Below, piece after piece: positions 40,801-52,800 of a stretch of 64,000 nt of DNA. Source of the DNA: Manis javanica (taxonomy: Eukaryota > Chordata > Mammalia > Pholidota > Manidae); contig NC_133167.1 of NCBI RefSeq assembly GCF_040802235.1, positions 40,236,001 through 40,300,000 of the forward strand. Reading direction: 5' to 3'. The notes under the pieces are model-generated. The model saw only the letters and a list, made by a program, of their open reading frames with translations. It made no database searches and had not been told where the DNA came from. Position numbers and translations under genes: made by a program. Within the stretch, counting starts at the first letter, position 1. Every line of letters begins with the position of its first letter.

Positions 40801-43800
40801 TTGTCAGATGTTTTCATTAGAAAAAGCAGCTGTTACAAGATTAAAGAAATCATTTACTGGGCAGGATTATTTATTATATTTTACAAAGTGCTTTGGATGA
40901 TACATTGAGATAGAGAAGCAATTTTAAATCACTTTGTATAGTTATTTAAAAGAATACAACTGATTTAAAATTTTGATTATTTTTATAGAATAAACCTTTA
41001 TGCAAAAAAGAAAGAATCCAAGGTTCTGTCTCTGAAATATCCAAAGTAAGCAAATTTCTAGTGTACAATTATTTTTGTCATAAAAAATGCAGATAATTGC
41101 ATATTTGCATTTCAAAAATTATATTATCAGTTGACTTAAAAACATTTCAAAACGGCCTATTTAAATATATGTATCCTTCTGATGATGGTTTATAATACGC
41201 ATGCAGAAATTCTGAAGGGCCTAAGTTAACATCCTTGTAAGACTGGATGGGCAACAGTAGAGTCAGGCAGTGTTACTGTCCAAAGAGCATTAATACATAT
41301 AACATATTTATTAGGCTGCTAAAACTGGTTATTTGTGAAAGGCTCATTGATTTCTTGGAATAAGCAGAGAAGGCCTTTCCAAGTTTGGGAAAAATGTTAA
41401 ATTCATTCAAAACCAAATTACCTGACAGAAAAACCCTTAAAGAGAGCTTTTAGAATTGAAGATGCTGAATTACCTCTCACTTGAGCTAAGCAAAACAAAA
41501 CAATGAATCCACTGTAAGGTACTTGTGAGACTCGATCTTTAAGATGACTCCTAACTACACCCCCTTTTTCTTTTTCTTTTAAATTTTGTTAATAATTTTG
41601 GCCCAAAATATCATCAACTTTTTTATTCAAGAGACATTTTTTTGGCACTTCTGAGGTAAGACTAAAAGTTGGGTGTGTAAAGTAGAATACTTTGGTTCTT
41701 ACTCGCAAAGAATTTGCAATATGGTGATGGCAATATGGACATACAGAAATTATAATTCACTGTAATAAATTTCTCAAAGAAGTTATAAATAAAGTATCAT
41801 GGAGTAAGAAAAGTCCAGAAGAGTAAAATAAGGGATACCTTGTCTAGATATCCAAGGATGAGTTTGTTGGGTGAAATGTGGAAAGGGAAGTAGTAGAGGG
41901 TCTTTTTACCTTCATCTTCTTCTTTCCCTCCTGCGACTCTCAAAAATCACCATCCTTTTATTTCTCCTCCCACTTCCCTAGTACAAGTCCTTACAACCCC
42001 TTATGAGGTGCCTAGTCTTTTGTTTCTGATTCATCCTATACCATAAATAGATTCATCTTCCAAAATAAATAGCTTGACCCCATTACTACTATGGTGAAAA
42101 ATCTCTTGGATCCCTACTTACTCCTGAGTTCAATAAAGTCTTGAATCTTCCAAGCAAGGCCCTCCACAACATGGACATGAATTACTTTTCCAGACTTTTC
42201 TTCCACTACTCTTCTACCCATGGTTGTCATTTGTAACCTGTTTACTTATTCACTATTTTCCAAATATACCATATGCTTTCACACTTCCATGCTTGGATTT
42301 TCACTGTTTCTTTGTCTTAACAGTGCTCTGTTCATTATAACTTTCTGCAATGATGTTACTACTGAGCATCTGGAAGGTGGCTAGTACAACTAATGAATTT
42401 TTAATTTTTTTTTCATTTTAATTAATTTAAATTTAAATAGCCACATGTGCTGGTGGCTCCCAATTGGACAGCACAGGTTAATAATGTTTATTCTACCTAT
42501 AAAAACCGTAACTATCCTTTAAAGCAGTTTTAAATATTACCTCATAATAAAGACTTTCTAAATCCCATCAATCAGCGATATCTTCCCCTTTTTATACTTT
42601 TCATGTATTTGCTATATTCTGATTTGTACTATATATTTTAAGGTATTTCTTTTATCCTCACTCTTCCCTTAGCTTCTAAATATTTCTCTCCCTCTACCCT
42701 ACAGTATGTAGATTTTGAGAATGGGTCTATGTCTTCCTCATTGTGTGCCTCCTATAAGTCCTGGCACAGTCTTGCACATAAATGGGTATTCAATGATTAA
42801 TAGATTTTGAAAGATTGATAAAGTAGAACTAGATCCCACTTGGAATAAAGAGACTTGAGTTTATTCTGCTTAATTCAAGTTAGAGTAGAGATGATCCTAA
42901 TGATTTAACAGTCTTAGGTGGATCACCAGACTGGCTATTAGTTTAGAAAAGCCCTCTTTGCTGAAGAATTCATTAAAAAATATTAGCATTTGTAGCCCCA
43001 AAACATTCTGATAACAACCTTAATCCATTCATTACCTTACTTCCATGAACAGATGGTACATAAACAACAAGATGCGACAAAGATGGATAGTCCTGAAGTC
43101 TTAACATCAGAGACTAAAAAAAAATGAAAATAAAAAGCTGATTTTTATTTCTTAGAGTATACAGATCTTAAAGCATGTTATAAATTACAAACATTTCATA
43201 GTTAATAAGTTATAAAAAAACTGATTTCAAACTCTATGTTCAGTACTTCATAAAATACCCATGTTTACATTTTCTGGTTAATAATCCTGCTGAAAGTCAA
43301 ATTCCTAATAATTATGTAAATATAGATTGCCAAAAATATTCCTTGAACTGTATCCCTTTTATTAAAACAAATGACATTTAACACTAAATTATTTTACATA
43401 ATTATTTCCAGGTTTTGTGTCTTCTATACTTTTTCTATTTGTTTTGTATAACGTTACAGTATGACTTTTCCATTTATTTTGTTAGTATATGACAATAGTC
43501 GATGAAGAGTTGCGACTTAATCTCAAATAATTCTGCTATAGCCCAAGTCACAAGGAGTTGCTGGCTAAGATGTATATGAATATCATCCCCAGGAACTTAA
43601 TAAGTGACATGAAGATATAATAAGGCTAATAATGTACTTAACCAAATGAACATCTGTTTTCTTCTCAAAATTAAGACCAGATCCTATAGTCCATATTTTG
43701 AAGAATGAATAAATAGGAGACTGGTATGTTTAATGAAAACACCAAGCAACCAAATACAGTTCTTAAAGTCACTTTTTTCTGGAAGTAGATATGGGGTGAG

Positions 43801-46800
43801 AGTAGTTATATGTTGTTAACAATTTGTAAGCAATTAGAATTTCTGTAGACACTTAATTTTCTCCACTGTTTTTCAGAACCAGCTATGTGACCAAGTGGAA
43901 CAGAGATGCTGCACCTAAAGAACTGTCAATAAATGGCCCTCTAACAACCTGACAAGATTTACCTGGGAGTGGTAGTTAAACTCGTGGGCTCACCTCAATT
44001 TATTAGGAGAAGTCTCTGCAACAAACTTTTATGTTTTAATGTAAATTAAAGGGCCTTAAAAGGGCCATACAAATGACAGCTGTGGCAGCTGAGACCAACC
44101 AGACAGTAGACAGTATGAAAGATAAATTAATTTGAAAGAACCACCACAGTTACTCTGTATAGATGTCTACTCTAATAGTTTTTGTTATTTATTCTCAAGA
44201 ATAATTTTTTAAGAAGTTTTTTTTCAGAATCAGAATACTTAAAAAAGTATCAATGCCAAAATCCATTCCCATATAAAGTTAAGTTCCCATATAGTTATAA
44301 TGTCAATAAGAATTTGACAATACAATAATAGTCATGAGATATTATACTGACAGGTAAGGTTAATACGAAGTTTGGAAATTTTTTAGTGTTTTAAGGGTAA
44401 AATGTCCTTACTGCTGAGGCAACACACACAGAAAATCAAACACCAGCATTAGATATCAGAAACCATTCAAGTTCTGCAGCTCTATGTAGGAACAAAGCTG
44501 TGGTGCTAAAGTATGATTTAGATGAAATAGTGACTGGGTAATTTTTCTCATATAACTTAGATTTCTTTTGAAAGTTAATTTTTTAATTTCTTTTCAGCAA
44601 TAATTCCATTTGGACTTACCAAATTCTTGGCATGCCATGCTGTGTGTGTGTCTTTAGAAACTTCTTCATTGTACCCATGATAGAAAAGTTTCATGTAACT
44701 GGTATTTAAAAATCGAATTTGTGCTTTGCTGGAGGCTTCCATCTACTTATCAACAGTTTCAGTCATCAGAAATGCCAAAAGTGGTATGATTCTCCTCTGA
44801 CATCACTTTTGTTGAGATGATATGAATACAATCCATGAAATTTTTTCATTTTAATCTTTCCTTTCCGCTTCACTTCATGACAAAATAATTTTGTGTGCTT
44901 TTTATAAATGGCTAACACACATTACATATAATTTTGATTTTCACTACAAGTTTATTTAAGCTTACTAATCAAATCTTCTTAAACCAAGAAAACCTGACAT
45001 TGCAGAATATATAATCATTGTTTTCTAAGATTTATTCTTTGTTTCCCCCCTCTAAATTACAGTAGGCTTTTAATGGCGCCTGGAAATCTCTAGCATTCAG
45101 CATGAAAAGTACGTGGCTGAAATACTGTTCTGCTGTTCAGCCAGCTGTTTCTCACATTTAGAATAAACAAGGGGGGGTGAACTAGAATTAGATGAATACA
45201 TTTTTTCATCTTTGAAATTTTAAAAATAAGATTTTATGATTTAATAACTTAAAAAATACAAACAAAGTAACATTTATCAACTTTTTAATCACTTATTTCT
45301 TCCTCTTATAGACTGAGTATGATATCCAAATTGGAAACTCAAGGAAATATTTAACATACTTTATAAAAATTAATTGGTCAGTAAGTATATACTAATACTT
45401 TTGTTTGTTTTTCTCCTGCCTACATGGTTAGGCTAGAACCAGTGAGAGACCTTAAAAATGTTCATGAGTCAAATCACTTCCCTATGATACTCATCTCATA
45501 AATACACTACATCAATGAATATGCACAAAGTAAGACTGACCAAGGTGAAAGAAATAATAATTGCAATCATTCTAAAGTCAAGTGTTAAGTGACCTGGCAA
45601 TTATTCATTCTATAATCATTCCTCTCTGCTAGTATGTTTAGGTTCCTCTCTGTTGGTATAGTACAAAGTTGACTATGTATACAGATAAATATAAATATCC
45701 ATGAGCACAAGTAACTAACAGAATTGAAGTGGGAGATAACTGGGACCAACCAGATGACTTCACTTTCAAGTCTATGAGTCTAGTGTTCATTATGAAAACA
45801 TATTTTCCTTTTAAAGTACAGATTTACTTGAAAACTAAAAACTATCAATTCTGGCATAAGATTATCAGTTATAATAAATACAATTTGGAAATTAGATATT
45901 TTCATCAAGTTTTAGAGTTGTTACATTTTCTCAACAATACATTTTGAGATTATACAACTTAGCCTTTGTAAAAAAGACTTGCTGACCAACCAGAGTTCCT
46001 TAAGGAAATCATTAACAATTATTAAATCCCATGGAGTACTAGATAAAGTAGACAGTTATCCAAGTGCCTGACAACAAGTGATGCTGAGGTTGATATGCAA
46101 AATTACTTTGTGTCTCCTTAAGATGCTCACTTCCCTACAGTAGGCCCTCTCCCAAAATAAATTCTGAGTATACTACTCAGAGCTTACACTTTAAGACAGA
46201 TTATTCCAAACATACTCTCGAATTGAATTAAAAACTTTATCTAGCTCTTGATATAATTCCTCAACATATAGATTTTATATTTAGATGATTTTTAATAGAG
46301 TTTACCTCTGAAAACTAGAAAAAAAAACTACTGTTATTCTCCATCAAATGTATTTCTAGAGAAAATATTTCTAAAATGTATGTTAGCAAACCTCAAGTTT
46401 AATACCTGGATGAATAGAAGAACATATTCTAAAATGCCCATAGGCTCATGTATTTAACTCAGACATTAAAATTCTAAAACCATAATTTACCTTAATTGTA
46501 GGCAGTAATTCAGCTTTCCATGATAAATCAACCCCTTGCCGGCTTTAAAATAAATATAAAATATAATTAAAGGACAAAAATATTAAAGCATTATAAATTG
46601 TAAACAAAGTTCAGAATAAAAAGGAACCATCTTCAGACCCATAAGTCTAATTCAACAAACATACTCTCTCCACAAAGTTCCTTTGGGAACAAAAAAATTA
46701 TTTTTCCTAGCAATGATTTCAATGTTTGCAAAAATTACTGCAATGTTAATTTCCTTTATTTTTAATTTAAGATCAATACTGTAATTTAGTACAGCAGCAA

Positions 46801-49800
46801 AATGAGCTTAAGAATGTATGAAGCCATTCTAAAAATGTGATTTGTGAGTATTGTTCTTATCAAAAAAATTACCAATGGTTCATTTGTCTCAGGTTCAGAA
46901 GACTTACCACATAGAAGTGCTGTTAATGCAGCCAAAAATCCAACTATTTGTATCCTATTAATAACAAAACAAAGCACACTAAATATTATAGCAAATAATT
47001 ATAGAAAATAGGAATCTTCAACATTTTACTGTTATATGATAGGTCAGTAGGCACAATGGAAACAAAATAACAACCTGTTATTTAGAAACTATCCAAGATT
47101 CCCAAAAGTCAAATAGCTCAAAGGTTGGCAAAGAAGTCTAATGTCAATATAAGCCAGTAAACTAGAGCAACAGTATGAGAAAGCATGCCCTGATGGGTAC
47201 CTCTCCACAGCATACTGCCTAAGCAATTCTAATTTTTGAACCAATACTTGCAAAGTTTGGCTATGTCCACATAGGCAGACCTCAGACATATTGCACATTC
47301 AGTTCCAGACCACTGCAATAAAGCTAATATTGCAAAAAAGCAAGTCAAATGAATTTTTTGGTTTCCCTGTGTATATAAAAGTTAAGTGTACATTATATTG
47401 TCGTCTATTAAGTGTGTTATAGCATTATGTCTTAAAATATAAGATATATAACTTAAAAAACTTTATTGCTAAAAATATTGCTACCATCATCTGAGCTTTC
47501 AGTGAATCATAATCTTTGTTGCCATTGGAGGGTCTTGTCTCAATGTTAATGGATGCTGACTGATCAGGGTGCTAGTTGATAAAGGCTGTGGTGGTAGTGG
47601 CAATTTCTTAAAATCAGACAACAATGAAATCTGCTATATTGATTGGCTCTTTCTTTTTACAAGAGATTTCTCTGTACTGTGTGATACTGTCTGGCAGCAT
47701 TTTATCCACAACAGTACTTCTTTCAAAACTGGGAGTCAATCCCTGTAAACCCTGCTGCTGCTTTATCAACAATATCAGTAATATTCTAAATCCCTTGTTG
47801 TCATTTCAACAATCTTTACAGCATCTTCACCAACAGTAGATTCCACCTCAAGAAACCACATTCTTAGTTCCTCCATAAGAAACAACTCCTCATCCATTCC
47901 AGTTTGATCATGAGATTCCAGCAATTCACTTACATCTTCAGGCTCTGTTTCTAATTCCACCACATCTGCAGTTACTTCCTCCACTGAAGTCTTGAGCCCC
48001 TCAAAGTCAACCAAAAGTGTTGGAATCAACTTGTTCCAAACTCCTGTAAATGTTGCTATTTTGACCTCTTCCTACAAATCACGAATATTCTTTTTTTTTT
48101 TTAGCATTTTTTTTTTGAGAGGGCATCTCTCATATTTATTGATCAAATGGTTGTTAACAACAATAAAATTCTGTATAGGGGGGTTATGCTCAATGTACAA
48201 TCATTAATCCATCTCAAGCCTAATTCTTGTCACTCTCCAATCTTCTGAAGCATAACGAACAAGTTCTTACATGGTGAACGAATTCTTACATAGTGAATAA
48301 ATTCTTACATGGTGAACAGTACAAGGGCAGTCATCACAGAAACTTTCAGTTTTGATTACGCATTATGAACTATAAACAATCAGGTTATATATGAATATTC
48401 GTTTAATTTTTATACTTGATTTATATGTTGATCCCACATTTCTCCCTTTATTATTATTATTATTTTTAATAAAATGCTGAAGTGGTAGGTAGATGCAAGA
48501 TAAAGGTAGAAAACATACTTTAGTGCTGTAAGAGGGTAAATGTAGATGATCAGTTGTGTGCCTGTGGACTAAGTATTAATCCAAGCTAGACAAGGGCAGC
48601 AAAACATCCACGGATGCAGAAGATTTCTCTCAAAACAGGGGGGGTGAGGTTCTGAGCCTCACCTCTGTTGATCCCCAATTTCTCACCTGATGGCCCCCCT
48701 GCGACTGTGCCTGTCTTAGGTTGTTCCTCCATTAAGGAATCTTACCCTGAGGAATTTACCCGTCTCTGGCTAACCAGTCATCTTCCGGGGCCATACAGGG
48801 AAATGTAAAGTTGGTAAGTGAGAGAGAAGCCATATTGTTTGCAAAGGTTAGCTTTTTACTTCTTTGCAGATTTATGCCCTGTGGCTTCTATGCCCAGCAC
48901 TTGTCTCGAGGTATCTTTACCACCTGGAGGAATTATGATACTCGGTAAATTTGATATGAGGCACGAATTCTATTTAAGGTTTGTAATTAGGAAGGAAGAA
49001 GAAAAGCTATAGATGTAGCATATGAAGGAAACTTGGGAGGATTGATTATTTCTTTGACATATCTTCTTGTATAGTACCTTAAGTATGTATAGGTTTTAAA
49101 CTACTAACTAATTTGCACACACATATTAACATAATAGGAATACGGTGACATAAACAAAGCAAATCTATAATTACCAGCCATCTGCAGTGAAGCCAAGAAA
49201 ACCATTTAGGCACCCTAGGCATTTGTGAAAATTTGTCTATGATATGATGGATATTGTCCTACTGTACTTGAACAGTCTGAGAGAAATCAGACAAATTAAA
49301 GCAGCCCATTTCTGGGATCTGTTCACATCCCATATATTCTTTTAACCATAGATAGTCTATAGTCATAACATTTTGGAGTGCTACAACCTGCACCCCTCCC
49401 AACTCCTGGTTGAGTTCCAACAGTACATATCCGGTCAAATTCGTTGTCTCACTGTATGCACATGCCAGCCTAGACATCTCCCTCCTCATTCCAATGGCAA
49501 GTCCAGGAAACGGTGGGGTGGATGCAGCCACAACCGCAGCATCGCCCAGATCCCTGTGGAGGCTTTTTGATGATCATCCCCTGGCACAAGTCCTCCAGAG
49601 AGTGCTGATGCCGGAAGCTCCTCCTCATATCGTATCTTAGTTCATTTTCTGGGTATCCAAGCTAGGCCTTGATCTTCTGCACAGAAACAAACAGACCCTT
49701 TGCCCACACTTTGACATGCCCTCTATACCACTGTGCAGAACTCATTGGAGGTCAGCACACAGGAACTGTTTTTTGTTTTTTTTTTTATTAAGAGAAAGGA

Positions 49801-52800
49801 ATATTATCAGAAAAGAGTACCTCCATAGCTGATCATCTGACACCCTTTAAGTGATCAACATTAAGGATATTTAAAGCATGCGTTGATCTTTGATTTACCA
49901 ATAGTTTTATCCTATCAAGGAGTAATCCCCCTTTTTTTCATTCTTTCTTTTTTTCTTTTTTTTTTTTAATCTTTAATCTACACTTACATGAAGAATACTA
50001 TGTTTACTATGCTCTCCCCTATATCAGGTCCCCCCTAAAAACCACATTATGGTTACTGTCCATCAGCTTAGCAAAATATTGTAGAATCCCTACTTGTCCT
50101 CTCTGTGTTGTATAGCCCTCCCTTCCCTTTCTCCCTCCCCCCCCATACATGCTAATCTTAATACCCCCCTTCTTCTTCCCCCCCCTTATCCCTCCCTGCC
50201 CACCCATCCTCCCCAGTTCCTTTCCTTTGGTACCTGTTAGTCCATTTTTGGGTTCTGTAATTCCGCTGCTGTTTTGTTCCTTCAGTTTCTCCTTTGTTCT
50301 TATACTCCTCAGATGAGTGAAATCATTTGGTATTTCTCTTTCTCCGCTTGGCTTATTTCACTGAGCATAATACTCTCCAGCTCCATCCATGTTGCTGCAA
50401 ATGGTTGGATTTTTCCACTTCTTATGACTGAGTAGTATTCCATTGTGTATATGTATCACATCTTCTTTATCCATTCATCTACCGATGGACATTTAGGTTG
50501 CTTCCAATTCTTGGCTATTGTAAATAGTGCTGCGATAAACATACGGGTGCATCTGTCTTTCTCAAACTTGATTGCTGCTTTCTTAGGGTAAATTCCTAGG
50601 AGTGGAATTCCTGGGTCAAATGGTAGGTCTGTTTTGAGCATTTTGATGAACCTCCATACTGCTTTCCACAATGGTTGAACTAATTTACATTCCCACCAGC
50701 ACTGCAGGAGGGTTCCCCTTTCTCCACAGCCTTGCCAACATTTGTTGTTGTTTATCTTTTGGATGGCAGCTATCCTTACTGGTGTGAGGTGATACCTCAT
50801 TGTAGTTTTAATTTGCATTTCTCTGATAATTAGTGATGTGGAGCGTCTTTTCATGTGTCTGTTGGCCATCTGTATTTCTTTTTTAGAGAACTGTCTGTTC
50901 AGTTCCTCTGCCCATTTTTTAATTGGGTTATTTGTTTTTTGTTTGTTGAGGCGTGTGAGCTCTTTATATATTCTGGACGTCAAGCCTTTATCGGATATGT
51001 CATTTTCAAATATATTCTCCCATACTGTAGGGTTCCTTTTTGTTCTATTGATGGTGTCTTTCGCTGTACAGAAGCTTTTCAGCTTAATGTAGTCCCACTT
51101 GCTCATTTTTGCTGTTGTTTTCCTTGCCCGGGGAGATATGTTCAAGAAGAGGTCACTCATGTTTATGTCTAAGAGGTTTTTGCCTATGTTTTTTTCCAAG
51201 AGTTTAATGGTTTCATGACTTACATTCAGGTCTTTGATCCATTTTGAGTTTACCTTTGTATATGGGGTTAGACAATGGTCCAGTTTCATTCTCCTACATG
51301 TAGCTGTCCAGTTTTGCCAGCACCATCTGTTGAAGAGACTGTCATTTTGCCATTGTATGTCCATGGCTCCTTTATCAAATATTAATTGACCATATTTGTT
51401 TGGGTTAATTTCTGGAGTCTCTAATCTGTTCCACTGGTCTGTGGCTCCGTTCTTGTGCCAGTACCAAATTGTCTTGATTACTATGGCTTTGTAGTAGAGC
51501 TTGAAGTTGGGGAGTGAGATCCCCCCTACTTTATTCTTCTTTTTCAGGATTGCTTTGGCTATTTGGGGTCTTTGGTGTTTCCATATGAATTTTTGAATTA
51601 TTTGTTCCAATTCATTGAAGAATATTGCTGGTAATTTGAGCGGGATTGCATCAAATCTGTATATTGCTTTGAGCAGGATGGCCATTTTGACGATATTAAT
51701 TCTTCCTAGCCATGAGCATGGGATGAGTTTCCATTTATTAGTGTCCCCTTTAATTTCTCTTAAGAGTGACTTGTAGTTTTCAGAGTATAAGTCTTTCACT
51801 TCTTTGGTTAGGTTTATTCCTAGGTATTTTATTCTTTTTGATGCAATGGTGAATGGAATTGTTTTCCTGATTTCTCTTTCTATTGATTCGTTGTTAGTGT
51901 ATAGGAAAGCTACAGATTTCTGTGTGTTAATTTTGTATCCTGCAACTTTGCTGTATTCCGATATCAGTTCTAGTAGTTTTGGGGTGGAGTCTTTAGGGTT
52001 TTTTATGTACAGTATCATATCATTTGCAAATACTGACGGTTTAACTTCTTCTTTACCAATCTGGATTCCTTGTATTTCTTTGTTTTGTCTGATTGCCATG
52101 GCTAGGACCTCCAGTACTATGTTAAGTAACAGTGGGGAGAATGGGCATCCCTGTCTTGTTCCCGATCTCAGAGGAAATGCTTTCAGCTTCTCGCTGTTCA
52201 GTATAATGCTGGCTGTGGGTTTATCATATATGGCCTTTATTATGTTGAGGTACTTGCTCTCTATTCCCATTTTGATGAGTTTTTATCATGAATGGATGTT
52301 GAATTTTGTCAAATGCTTTTTCAGCATCTATGGAGATGATCATGTGGTTTTTGTCTTTCTTTTTGTTGATGCGGTGGATGATGTTGATGGATTTTCGAAT
52401 GTTGTACCATCCTTGCATCCCTGGGATGAATCCCACTTGGTCACGGTGTATGATCCTTTTGATATACTGTTGAATTCTGTTTGCTAATATTTTATTGAGT
52501 ATTTTTGCATCTACATTCATCAGGGATATTGGTCTGTAATTTTCTTTTTTGGTGAGGTCTTTGCCTGGTTTTGGTATTAGGGTGATGTTGGCTTCATAGA
52601 ATGAGTTTGGGAGTATTCCCTCTTCTTATATTTTGTGGAACACTTTAAGGAGAATGGGTATTATGTCTTCTCTGTGTGTTTTGTTCTTGGGTAGTTTTTT
52701 GATTACCGTTTCAATTTCTTTGCTTGTAATTGGTTTGTTTAACTTTTGTGTTTCTTCCTTGGTCAGTCTTGGGAGGTTGTATTTTTCTAGGAAGTTGTCC

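Noticed and set aside
40621..40908. Possible small gene (95 codons, plus strand)
   Set aside because: No domain, no promoter or splice context, and antisense within a PGAP1 intron. A chance open frame in A+T-rich DNA.
48250..48318. Short evenly spaced repeats resembling a CRISPR array
   Set aside because: Units are contiguous at 19 bp with no spacers and sit in a retroviral U3. The genome is mammalian.
49079..49531. Env TM as a captured, functional syncytin-like gene
   Set aside because: An in-frame TAG, loss of one Cys of the loop and a missing surface subunit argue against function in this copy.
51804..52487. 227-codon plus-strand open frame
   Set aside because: Antisense shadow of the L1 ORF2 reverse transcriptase.
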